DNA of 64,000 bases, taken from assembly GCF_042429435.1 (NCBI RefSeq), contig NZ_JBHMAF010000196.1. The stretch is one strand, 5' to 3'. Source of the stretch: Ectobacillus funiculus. Its GTDB lineage: Bacteria; Bacillota; Bacilli; Bacillales; Bacillaceae_G. The position numbers and the translations under genes were made by a program. Shown piece after piece: positions 24,750 to 31,931 of this stretch. The notes under the pieces were generated by a model, which saw only the letters and a program-made list of their open reading frames with translations, did not search any database and was not told where the DNA came from. Every line of letters begins with the position of its first letter. Position 1 is the stretch's first letter.

Positions 24750-24923
24750 ATGGGTGTCCCTTTGACATCGAAGGAAGTCATTGCTCAGATCCAGAAGTTA
24801 GAGAACGAAGGTAACTCTTTACGTAAAAAAGAGATAAAACAACTTTATCCAGATTTAATGCGGAGTGCTTTGTATTACTACCCAAGTTGGCAACATGCTA
24901 TAGAAGAAAGTAAAATAAGTTAA
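24750..24923 (+). CDS. Small protein with one HNH-endonuclease-associated repeat
   Basis: This 57-residue product consists of little more than one unit (SKEVIAQIQKLENEGNSLRK, then a tyrosine-rich LYYYPSWQHAIEES). That resembles the homing-endonuclease-associated DNA-binding repeat: K-I-x-W-type helix, then Y-P-x-L, then SWxxAIE. GGGAGGAATGC precedes the ATG. Proteins of this family usually carry several repeats or an HNH nuclease; none follows. It may be a stand-alone DNA-binding protein or the relic of a larger gene. It lies beside other remnants in an insertion hotspot between yneP and yneR. Confidence 0.6.
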   Translation: MGVPLTSKEVIAQIQKLENEGNSLRKKEIKQLYPDLMRSALYYYPSWQHAIEESKIS

Positions 24924-24967
24924 CTATCCAATTTACACCGCGATATTAGAATAAGATGAATTCAGTT

Positions 24968-25002
24968 AAAGAAAACTCGCCAAAATCGGCGAGTTTTCTT
25001 TA
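24968..25002. terminator. Bidirectional terminator, same arms as the repeat family's right end
   Basis: AAAGAAAACTCGCC / GGCGAGTTTTCTTT around an AAAAT-type loop. It overlaps the yneR stop codon. No left half of the interspersed repeat is attached. Confidence 0.9.
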
Positions 25003-25290
25003 TTTTTCGTATTGAAAGTCTGGAGCCTCTGCATTTGGCTCGTATATGACAGAAAGATTATGGCCATCGAAATACCATTCGTCGTCTTCTTCAATGAAAA
25101 AGGTTACACCATTTTCTGTGATCTGGGCTGCAGGGTTTACAGGGAAGTCCTTGCGAATTCCAAGTGATAAACCTTTTTGTACTGTACTGCAGCCTCCGTA
25201 TTGCACAAAAAATCGAATGGCATCGCCTTGCTGTAAGTGAAGTTCGTTTTTATACCAAGCAGCTGCGTCTTTTGACACAAACATCTTCAT
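25000..25290 (-). CDS. yneR: HesB/IscA-like family protein (YneR)
   Basis: This 96-residue protein of the HesB-like (DUF1450-unrelated, IscA-fold) group starts MKMFVSKDAAAWYKNELHLQ and contains FFVQYGGCSTVQKGLSLGI, with only one of the cysteines used by true A-type Fe-S carriers. It may therefore not carry a cluster. AGGAGGAAGAG precedes the ATG on the minus strand. The longer frame to 25314 is not needed. Position before plsY matches B. subtilis yneR. Confidence 0.88.
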   Translation of the reverse strand: MKMFVSKDAAAWYKNELHLQQGDAIRFFVQYGGCSTVQKGLSLGIRKDFPVNPAAQITENGVTFFIEEDDEWYFDGHNLSVIYEPNAEAPDFQYEK

Positions 25291-25397
25291 AACTCTTCCT
25301 CCTAAAGTTCTCATGTATTTATTAGTATAGAAAAAAACGCAAAAAGGCGCTATCTTTATGCTTTACAACTCCTTTTTGCGTTATAACGCCTTTTACC

Positions 25398-25457
25398 CTT
25401 TGAGAAAGTATAAGTTTCCAGCACTTTTCGGGGTGATGTCTAGCTCCCAAGGCCTGC
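25398..25457 (+). repeat. Second repeat family, copy 1
   Basis: Contains GAAAGTATAAGTTTCCAGC followed by GGGGTGATGTCTAGCTCCCA and AGGCCTGC. The core GTGATGTCTAGCTCCCAAGG is repeated exactly at about 31560-31580. The beginning resembles the left end of the main repeat family. Confidence 0.6.
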
Positions 25458-25463
25458 TTTTTC

Positions 25464-26042
25464 TTATAATTTTACCTTTGGTTCCGTTTTATCTAAAATG
25501 CGTTTAATATTGGCTCGATGCCGATAAATAACAAACAGAGCAATAAATGAGATACCGAAGATAAATGGCTTATCACCCTCAATGATAGCGGCGATGACAG
25601 CGACGACAGCTGTTATCATGGAGGACAGGGAGACGTATTTAGTTGTATACAAAAGTGCCAAAAATACAAGTATCACCACTAAGAAAATAACAGGCTGATA
25701 AAATAGAACAACACCTGCTGACGTAGCAACTGCTTTGCCGCCGCGGAAGCCTGCAAAAATTGGATAAACGTGTCCGATTATTGCAAGTAGACCAAACCAA
25801 AGCGGGTGAATGTCAACATTGAAAATAACAGGCAAAGATGCTGCAAGTGTGCCTTTTAAAATATCGGCAAATGTTACAATAAATCCCGCCTTCTTACCTA
25901 ATGTGCGGAATGTATTTGTACCACCTAGATTTCCGCTCCCATGCTGTCGTATGTCTATCCCGTACCCGAGTTTTCCGACTACTAAGGCAAACGGAATGGA
26001 GCCCAGTAAATAGGCGACTAGAAATAAAATGTATGTAAGCAT
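25464..26042 (-). CDS. plsY: Glycerol-3-phosphate acyltransferase PlsY
   Basis: This 192-residue integral membrane enzyme has about five transmembrane helices. It carries the three conserved PlsY motifs: GSIPFALVVGKL, HGSGNLGGTNTFRTLGKKAG and FAGFRGGKAVATSAG. It transfers the acyl group from acyl-phosphate to glycerol-3-phosphate, the first step in phospholipid synthesis in Gram-positive bacteria. The gene is monocistronic on the minus strand, upstream of yneR as in B. subtilis. Confidence 0.97.
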   Translation of the reverse strand: MLTYILFLVAYLLGSIPFALVVGKLGYGIDIRQHGSGNLGGTNTFRTLGKKAGFIVTFADILKGTLAASLPVIFNVDIHPLWFGLLAIIGHVYPIFAGFRGGKAVATSAGVVLFYQPVIFLVVILVFLALLYTTKYVSLSSMITAVVAVIAAIIEGDKPFIFGISFIALFVIYRHRANIKRILDKTEPKVKL

Positions 26043-26149
26043 ACGTTTCTTCTCCTTTATAAGGATGATAGTAATAAAAACAACAAGAGGCCGTTTTTCC
26101 TAATCTATTGTATCATATAACGAAAAAGTTAGAAGTTGTTTTTTTTTTG

Positions 26150-26253
26150 CACGGTAAGAAGCTATAAATTTCTAACTAGAAGCCAATTCGACGTAGTGAG
26201 AAATTTTAGGAATACAGTATAAGTAGGGCTTGCCAGTCGACGAGTTTTCTTTA
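26150..26253 (+). repeat. Interspersed repeat copy H, lacking the middle segment
   Basis: Begins CACGGTAAGAAGCTATAAAT after a run of T and ends CGACGAG plus TTTTCTTTA. The central CTACGCCTCTGTCTTCGCC segment is missing, giving about 104 bases, as in copy L. Confidence 0.85.
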
Positions 26254-26287
26254 CAAACTGCTACGCAGAGACGTTATACAATATGTG

Positions 26288-26301
26288 TCACAATACTGTG
26301 A
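26288..26301. promoter_or_regulatory. Inverted repeat TCACAATACTGTGA upstream of nrdD
   Basis: TCACA and TGTGA are separated by four bases, about 80 bases before the nrdD start. The arms are in the opposite order to a Crp/Fnr site (TGTGA-N6-TCACA), so the binding protein is unknown. Confidence 0.35.
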
Positions 26302-26320
26302 GAATCTGCACATTTTTCCA

Positions 26321-26368
26321 ATTCTATATACAGTATAATTTTAATGTTGATGATACTATATTTTGTGT
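26321..26368 (+). promoter_or_regulatory. Pair of NrdR boxes and promoter of nrdDG
   Basis: Two 16-base sites, ATTCTATATACAGTAT (26321) and ATACTATATTTTGTGT (26353), match the NrdR-box pattern ACACTATATNTAGTGT. Their starts are 32 bases apart, three helical turns, the usual spacing of functional NrdR pairs. A TATAAT -10 element lies at 26334-26339, overlapping the first box. NrdR is a zinc-finger/ATP-cone repressor of ribonucleotide reductase genes. Confidence 0.75.
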
Positions 26369-26380
26369 GGAGTGAGGAGA

Positions 26381-28252
26381 ATGGGGAAACTTTCAATGGA
26401 AAAGCAGTATGCTTTAGAACAGCTGGCAGCTTCGTTTCAAGGGGTGATTCAGTATGAGGAGCAGGATTTGCTTCAGGAAAATGCAAATGTCGATGGACAT
26501 TCACCAATGGGTATCATGGGGAAATTTTCCTCTGAAGGTGCCAAGTTTTATGCATTGGAATATTTGCTAACTGAGGAAGTAAAGGAAGCAGTGCAGGATA
26601 ATCTAATCCATATTCATGATTTGGATTTCTATGCGGCAGGAACAACAACATGCTCGCAAATTCCGCTGTCCAAGCTGTTAAAGGATGGATTTTCCACCGG
26701 GCACGGTCATATGAGGGAACCAAAATGCATTAGCAGTGCCATGGCGCTAGCCGCTATCATTTTACAAGCCAATCAAAACATGCAGCATGGCGGGCAATCG
26801 TTTGCTATGTTTGACAGGGACTTGGCGCCATATGTACGCAAAACATATGAACGTCATGTAGAACGACTTGGCAGTTATGCACGATTTGGAGTAGAGGAAA
26901 TACAACAAATTGCTTGGGAGGAAACAAAGCAAGAGACATATCAGGCGTGCGAAGCATTTATCCATAATGCAAATAGTATGCATAGCCGAGGTGGGGGACA
27001 AGTGCCGTTTGTGTCCATCAATTATGGGACGGATACGTCGAAAGAAGGGAGGATGCTCGTCCGTCAGCTGCTTTTAGCAACGCAGGCTGGTCTTGGAAAC
27101 GGTGAAACTCCTATTTTTCCCATTCAGGTGTTTAAGCTGAAGAAAGGAATTAATATACTTCCAAATGATCGAAACCATGATTTGTATCGTCTTGCACTGG
27201 AAACAACAGCAAAGCGGCTGTTTCCGAATTTCGCGTTTTTAGACGCACCCTTTAATTTGCAGTACTATGATGGCTGCGCTGAAAGTGAAGCCTGTTATAT
27301 GGGATGCAGAACACGTGTAATGGCGAATATTCACGGTGAGGAAAATGCAGTGGGAAGAGGGAATTTGTCATTTACATCCATTAATCTTGTAAAACTTGCT
27401 TTGCAGAGCACAAGTACGGAGCAATTCTTTCAAGCGCTGGAGCAGTACATTGCGCTTGTCATTCGGCAACTGCTTGAGAGGTTTTACTATCAAGCTCGCA
27501 AAAAAGCGCGGGATTTTAAGTTTTTGTATACCCAAGGTGTGTGGCGCGGCGGAGAAGAATTAGAGCTTCATGCGCCTGTTGAAAGTATTATCAGACAAGG
27601 GACATTGAGTATCGGATTTATTGGGCTTGCGGAATGTCTAGTTGCTTTGGTAGGAAAACATCATGGGGAAAGCGAAGCGGCATTATGTCTTGGGCTTGAT
27701 ATTATCCGTTTCATGAGAAACAAAGCGGATGAGGCGACAAAGCGGCATCAACTCAACTTTTCCTTGCTTGCCACACCCGCAGAAGGATTGTCAGGTAAAT
27801 TTACGAAGCAGGATCGAAGAGAGTTTGGTGTGATTACCAGTGTTACAGATAAAGAGTATTACACAAATTCATTCCATGTTCCGGTGCACTACTCAATCAG
27901 AGTGCTAGATAAAATTCGGATTGAAGGGTTATTTCATGAGCTTTGCAATGGCGGACATATTACGTACATTGAACTAGATGGGGCAGCTGTTCATAATGCA
28001 GAAGCGCTTCATTACATCGTCATGGCTATGCTGCAGCACCATATCGGATATGGCTCGATTAATCACCCTATTGATCAATGTAAATGCTGCGGCTATCACG
28101 GTATAATTGAAACTGTGTGCCCATCTTGCGGAAATGCTGAGGAAACGAAAATCGAACGAATTCGGCGTATTACTGGCTATCTTGTCGGGGATATGACGAA
28201 ATGGAACGGTGCTAAACGAAGCGAGGAGCGGGAGCGGGTGAAGCATACATGA
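26381..28252 (+). CDS. nrdD: Anaerobic ribonucleoside-triphosphate reductase
   Basis: This class III reductase, about 623 residues, makes deoxyribonucleotides under anoxia with a glycyl radical. Landmarks are HIHDLDFYAAGTTTCSQIPL, the C-terminal zinc-binding CKCCGYHG ... CPSCGN, and the RITGYLVGDMTKWN segment with the radical glycine in RxxGY. Its N-terminal ATP-cone is short or absent. The start at ATG 26381 is not certain: GAGGAG is very close to it and ATG 26396 is an alternative. The stop overlaps the nrdG start by four bases. Confidence 0.93.
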   Translation: MGKLSMEKQYALEQLAASFQGVIQYEEQDLLQENANVDGHSPMGIMGKFSSEGAKFYALEYLLTEEVKEAVQDNLIHIHDLDFYAAGTTTCSQIPLSKLLKDGFSTGHGHMREPKCISSAMALAAIILQANQNMQHGGQSFAMFDRDLAPYVRKTYERHVERLGSYARFGVEEIQQIAWEETKQETYQACEAFIHNANSMHSRGGGQVPFVSINYGTDTSKEGRMLVRQLLLATQAGLGNGETPIFPIQVFKLKKGINILPNDRNHDLYRLALETTAKRLFPNFAFLDAPFNLQYYDGCAESEACYMGCRTRVMANIHGEENAVGRGNLSFTSINLVKLALQSTSTEQFFQALEQYIALVIRQLLERFYYQARKKARDFKFLYTQGVWRGGEELELHAPVESIIRQGTLSIGFIGLAECLVALVGKHHGESEAALCLGLDIIRFMRNKADEATKRHQLNFSLLATPAEGLSGKFTKQDRREFGVITSVTDKEYYTNSFHVPVHYSIRVLDKIRIEGLFHELCNGGHITYIELDGAAVHNAEALHYIVMAMLQHHIGYGSINHPIDQCKCCGYHGIIETVCPSCGNAEETKIERIRRITGYLVGDMTKWNGAKRSEERERVKHT

Positions 28253-28749
28253 GGATTATGAATATTTTACATGATAGCGTTGTCGATGGAGAAGGACTGC
28301 GTACAGTTATTTTCTTTGCAGGTTGTCCGCATCGATGCTATGGCTGCCATAATCCGAAGTCTTGGAAAATAGAAAATGGAACGAGCATGACAAAGCAGCA
28401 AATCTTAGAGGAAATTATAAGCAATCCGCTAACTGAGGTGACTTTTTCTGGCGGGGAACCTTTGTACCAAGCCTCTGAAGTCAAGGACCTGGCAAAAGAA
28501 ATTAAAGCCTATGGGAAAAACTTATGGGTATACACAGGTTATACGCTTGAGGAGATATACAATTCTAAAAATGATGATATGATAGAAACGTTAAAGCATG
28601 TGGATGTATTGGTAGACGGGAGGTTCGAGATGAAGAAGCGAGATGTTACACTTCCCTTTAGGGGGAGCAGCAATCAGCGCATCATTCGATTGAAGGAGGG
28701 GAGAAAATCGGATGATAATGGGCAAAACAGTGCTGCTTGTCGAGGATGA
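28249..28749 (+). CDS. nrdG: Anaerobic ribonucleotide reductase activating protein (radical SAM)
   Basis: This 166-residue radical SAM activase installs the glycyl radical on NrdD using S-adenosylmethionine and a [4Fe-4S] cluster. The cluster motif CX3CX2C is in AGCPHRCYGCHNPKSW, followed by the GGEPL motif (TFSGGEPLYQ). Translation is coupled to nrdD through an ATGA overlap. The last 12 residues overlap the start of the response-regulator gene by 38 bases, and the C-terminal sequence after RGSSNQRIIRL has no clear family match. Confidence 0.93.
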   Translation: MRIMNILHDSVVDGEGLRTVIFFAGCPHRCYGCHNPKSWKIENGTSMTKQQILEEIISNPLTEVTFSGGEPLYQASEVKDLAKEIKAYGKNLWVYTGYTLEEIYNSKNDDMIETLKHVDVLVDGRFEMKKRDVTLPFRGSSNQRIIRLKEGRKSDDNGQNSAACRG

Positions 28750-29395
28750 ACAACGGCTGCGGGAGATTATCTCCGATTATTTCAGAAACGAAGGCTTTGA
28801 AGTTGTGGGAGCAGAGGATGGAAAACAAGCTCTTGCTTTGTTCAAACAGCATGCCATTCATTTAATTATTTTAGACATTATGCTCCCTGAAATCGATGGC
28901 TGGTCTGTTTGCAGGCAGATTCGAAGAGAGTCGACCGTTCCAGTGATTATGCTGACAGCCCGTTCAGATGAAGAGGATACACTGCTTGGCTTTGAGCTCG
29001 GAGCAGATGAATATGTCACCAAACCCTTTAGTCCCAAGGTATTGGTAGCTAGAGCGAAGACGCTGCTTAAGCGTGCGGAAGGTGCGGTTGCACAATCGGC
29101 GGAGCATACATTATCCGTTAGCGGCATCATATTGAATCGTTTATCCAGGACGATATTCGTGGATGGGCAGGAGGTAATTTTAACACATAAAGAGTTTGAA
29201 TTGCTTATGTATTTAATGGAAAATAGAGGGATTGTACTCTCACGGCAGCACTTGCTGGATCACCTATGGGGATATGATTATTATGGTGATGATCGTACCG
29301 TTGACACCCATATTAAAAAGCTACGAAATAAGCTTGGGACACGTGCTAGGCATATTAGTACAGTGATCCGTGTCGGATATAAGTTTGAGGAATAG
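28712..29395 (+). CDS. OmpR-family response regulator, no kinase gene nearby
   Basis: This 227-residue protein has a receiver domain at residues 5-120 (acidic pair in LLVEDEQRL, phosphoacceptor aspartate in IILDIMLPEIDGW, TA in MLTARSD, lysine in VTKPFSP). A winged-helix OmpR/PhoB DNA-binding domain follows from about 130 to 226 (LTHKEFELLMYLMENRG, then DDRTVDTHIKKLRNKLG). GAAGGAGGGGAG precedes ATG 28712, inside the end of nrdG. No histidine kinase gene occurs in the window. The next gene is an HtrA protease whose promoter contains 11-base-phased TTTCAY repeats, a typical OmpR-family operator. Confidence 0.93.
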   Translation: MIMGKTVLLVEDEQRLREIISDYFRNEGFEVVGAEDGKQALALFKQHAIHLIILDIMLPEIDGWSVCRQIRRESTVPVIMLTARSDEEDTLLGFELGADEYVTKPFSPKVLVARAKTLLKRAEGAVAQSAEHTLSVSGIILNRLSRTIFVDGQEVILTHKEFELLMYLMENRGIVLSRQHLLDHLWGYDYYGDDRTVDTHIKKLRNKLGTRARHISTVIRVGYKFEE

Positions 29396-29513
29396 TCCTT
29401 GATTAGCCATACAAGCCGGACTGCAAAGGAACAAGCAATTGCTGGTAGGATTTATGTGCGATTTTGCGGAATTTTGGTTAAAATGGAAGAGAGCAAGTGA
29501 TTTATAAGTATTT

Positions 29514-29557
29514 TTTCACTAAACTTTCATTAAATTTTCACCAAATTTTTGTATCAT
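29514..29557 (+). promoter_or_regulatory. Phased direct repeats in front of the HtrA gene
   Basis: TTTCAC, TTTCAT and TTTCAC occur at 29514, 29525 and 29536, each 11 bases apart, with a weaker TTTTGT at the next register. A -10-like TATCAT follows at 29552-29557. The repeats occupy the -35 zone, as for activator sites of OmpR/PhoP-type regulators. Confidence 0.6.
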
Positions 29558-29589
29558 ATAAGCATGATAAACTAGAGGGGAGATAGACG

Positions 29590-30792
29590 ATGGGCTACTA
29601 TGATCAAACTGAGATGACTACAAGATTTGAAGAAAAACCACAGCGTCGCAGCAGAAAGGGCTATTTTTTCTCCGGCTTTGTTGGGGCGGTTATCGGAGCT
29701 GCGACCGTGACGGCTTCGCTCAACTACATACCGGCCTTTCAAAATCAAAAGGGACAGGCTTCTGTTGTACAGCAGGTGCAGCAAAGTGAAGGGACGGCGG
29801 TGCCTGTTGTGAATAACATGAAGTCGACAGATCTTGCCGGTATGATTCAAGGTGCAAAGGAAGCAGTGGTCGGCGTTATTAACTATCAAACAGCGGATAC
29901 ATTGGATGCGCAGGATTCCGAAGCTGGTTCCGGCTCTGGTGTTGTATATAAGAAGGTAGGAAATAAAGCCCTTGTGATTACAAATAATCATGTAGTTGAA
30001 GGGGCAAAGCGTCTTGAAGTAAAGCTTGCGAACGGAGAAAAAATTGCAGCAAAGCTTGTTGGAGCAGATCGTTGGCTTGACTTGGCTGTTATCGAAATTG
30101 ATGGAACGAACATTAAGACAGTTGCAACGCTTGGTGATTCTGATAAAGTACGTGTTGGAGAGCAGGCAATTGCCATCGGGAATCCGATTGGTTTAGATGG
30201 AACAGTCACAGAAGGTATTATCAGCAGCAAAAATCGTGAAATCCCGGTAGATGTTGATCAGGATGGCAGCGCGGATTGGCAGGCAGAAGTATTGCAAACA
30301 GATGCTTCGATTAACCCAGGTAACAGCGGTGGTGCATTGTTTAATGAGAACGGCGAAGTAATCGGCATCAATTCCAGTAAAATTGCACAGGAAGCTGTGG
30401 AAGGAATCGGTTTTGCAATTCCAATCAATGTAGCAAAACCGATTGTTGAATCACTTGAAAAATATGGAAAAGTGCAACGTCCGTTTCTAGGAGTACAGCT
30501 TCGTTCTCTGGATGAAGTGTCAACGTACGCAAGCAGACAATTAAACCTTCCAACAGAAGTGACAGGTGGAGTCATTATTTTACAAACAACTGCAAATTCT
30601 CCTGCGGCAAAGGCAGGCTTGCAGCAGTATGACGTGGTTGTGGCGCTCGATGGTCAAGAAGTGAAGGACTCTGTACAGCTCCGGAAGTACCTATATGAAA
30701 AGAAAAAAATTGGAGATGAAATGAAGGTAACCTTCTATCGTGATGGGAAAAAACAGGAGGAAACCATCAAGCTTGATGCAAATGCCGACTAA
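29590..30792 (+). CDS. HtrA/DegP-like membrane-anchored serine protease
   Basis: This 400-residue protein has a short cytoplasmic N-terminus with basic residues and one transmembrane helix (GYFFSGFVGAVIGAATVTAS). A trypsin-like domain follows, with catalytic histidine in TNNHVVEG, aspartate in DLAVIEID and serine in NPGNSGGALFN. One PDZ domain comes after about residue 300 (TANSPAAKAGLQQYDVVVAL). It acts outside the membrane in protein quality control. GAGGGGAGATAGACG precedes the ATG. It resembles B. subtilis HtrA/HtrB/HtrC (YyxA); I cannot decide which. Confidence 0.92.
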   Translation: MGYYDQTEMTTRFEEKPQRRSRKGYFFSGFVGAVIGAATVTASLNYIPAFQNQKGQASVVQQVQQSEGTAVPVVNNMKSTDLAGMIQGAKEAVVGVINYQTADTLDAQDSEAGSGSGVVYKKVGNKALVITNNHVVEGAKRLEVKLANGEKIAAKLVGADRWLDLAVIEIDGTNIKTVATLGDSDKVRVGEQAIAIGNPIGLDGTVTEGIISSKNREIPVDVDQDGSADWQAEVLQTDASINPGNSGGALFNENGEVIGINSSKIAQEAVEGIGFAIPINVAKPIVESLEKYGKVQRPFLGVQLRSLDEVSTYASRQLNLPTEVTGGVIILQTTANSPAAKAGLQQYDVVVALDGQEVKDSVQLRKYLYEKKKIGDEMKVTFYRDGKKQEETIKLDANAD

Positions 30793-30833
30793 GAGAATAG
30801 ACCGTTTCTATTGAAATGGTCCTTTCTCTTTTT
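30791..30833 (+). terminator. Intrinsic terminator after the HtrA gene
   Basis: Imperfect long stem (AGAGAA, GACC, TTTC with their complements) and TTTTT tail. It runs into the TTGTATAAT sequence in front of yneT. Confidence 0.75.
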
Positions 30834-30861
30834 GTATAATCTTGGGAAAGGAGGGGTTATA

Positions 30862-31275
30862 ATGACAATTCAAAATCCAACACGCACTGAAATTGGCGAA
30901 CTGTTAAAGAAAAGCAAAACGATTGCAGTAGTAGGGTTATCCGATAATCCGCAGCGAACGTCTTATATGGTTTCAAAGGCTATGCAGGATGCAGGCTATG
31001 ATATTATTCCAGTAAATCCAAATGCGGAGTATATCCTTGGAAAAAAAGCCGTAAAATCGTTAAAAGATATTGAGGGTCATGTTGATATTGTTAATGTGTT
31101 CCGACGCTCTGAGCATTTAATGGATGTGGCAAAGGAGTTTGTTGAAATTGATGCGGATATTTATTGGGCGCAGCTAGGATTAGAGGATGAGGAGACGTAT
31201 GCATTTTTACAGGAGCAGGGCTATACGGTTATTATGAATCGCTGTATTAAGGTGGAGCATGCGCTAACGCGATAG
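30862..31275 (+). CDS. yneT: CoA-binding domain protein (YneT)
   Basis: This 137-residue protein is a single CoA-binding Rossmann domain, with the N-terminal motif TIAVVGLSDNPQRTSYMV and later VDIVNVFRRSEH and YWAQLGLEDEET; MNRCIKVEH closes the fold. It is cytoplasmic, with unknown physiological role. AAAGGAGGGG precedes ATG 30862. A longer frame from 30811 includes the preceding terminator and is not real. Position before parE matches B. subtilis. Confidence 0.92.
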   Translation: MTIQNPTRTEIGELLKKSKTIAVVGLSDNPQRTSYMVSKAMQDAGYDIIPVNPNAEYILGKKAVKSLKDIEGHVDIVNVFRRSEHLMDVAKEFVEIDADIYWAQLGLEDEETYAFLQEQGYTVIMNRCIKVEHALTR

Positions 31276-31284
31276 AACGTTCAC

Positions 31285-31312
31285 AAAGAAGCCAATTGCG
31301 AGGCTTCTTTTC
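31285..31312 (+). terminator. Intrinsic terminator after yneT
   Basis: AAAGAAGCC / GGCTTCTTT with an eight-base loop and T-rich tail. Confidence 0.85.
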
Positions 31313-31400
31313 TGTTTGTATACTTATAATGTAGCATGAGGCATGAATGAGGTACACATACGAGGTTTTAAGGGCGGGTTATGGGGAGTTTCACTTTGTT

Positions 31401-31534
31401 GTTGTAGGAATGTATAAGTTTCTAGCGAGAAGTTTATTCGGCATAGACGGAAATTTTTAGGGATACAGTATAAGTAAGGCTACGCCTCTGTTTTCGCCAG
31501 GGGGCGGGGCTCGTCAATCGGCGAGTTTTCTTTA
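31401..31534 (+). repeat. Interspersed repeat copy I
   Basis: Begins GTTGTAGGAATGTATAAGTT and ends CTCGTCAATCGGCGAG plus TTTTCTTTA. It lies in the 650-base gap between yneT and parE, which holds no supported gene. Confidence 0.88.
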
Positions 31535-31535
31535 C

Positions 31536-31590
31536 AAGATAAGAAAGTGTAACTTTTTGGGGTGATGTCTAGCTCCCAAGGTCCACTCCT
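31536..31590 (+). repeat. Second repeat family, copy 2
   Basis: AAGAAAGTGTAACTTTTT then GGGGTGATGTCTAGCTCCCA and AGGTCC, sharing the core with the copy at 25398-25457. Directly appended to copy I of the main family. Confidence 0.6.
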
Positions 31591-31749
31591 TGCCGCAAAA
31601 TAACTTCCCCACAAAATGCAAAAAAGCGCTTTCCATGGTGAAGAACATTTTGCTTCGGGAGCAAAGGCGGGTCTTGTCCGTTTTTCTTATTATTCCTTTT
31701 GGGATCATTGTCATTTGACTATTGATGAAGATATTCTCGTAGTCATGTA

Positions 31750-31820
31750 TTGACAGGTTATTATTTTTCTGAAATAGTAGCTTACAGGAATCCTTGTGGG
31801 AAACAAGGATTTTTCTTTTA
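31750..31820 (+). promoter_or_regulatory. Promoter and short terminator-like leader upstream of parE
   Basis: A consensus TTGACA at 31750-31755 has a weak -10 (AATAGT) 17 bases later. The hairpin AATCCTTGT / ACAAGGATT, followed by TTTCTTTT, lies at about 31789-31820. A second -10-like TATAAT lies at 31835-31840. This could be attenuation or two unrelated promoters. Confidence 0.4.
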
Positions 31821-31931
31821 TATCTTGTATATTTTATAATGGGTGTCTATACTTGCCAACATAGGGAGAAACAAGGTATGCTATAGAGAAAACGTATGTT
31901 CTTATCGAAAGATAGAAAGGAGTTTGGGGAT

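Noticed and set aside
29396..29510. Possible truncated histidine kinase between the response regulator and the HtrA gene
   Set aside because: The short frame (about 33 codons from TTG 29399) shows no kinase motif or membrane segment.
31532..31714. Minus-strand 60-codon frame in the yneT-parE gap
   Set aside because: It overlaps the second repeat family and has no start signals.
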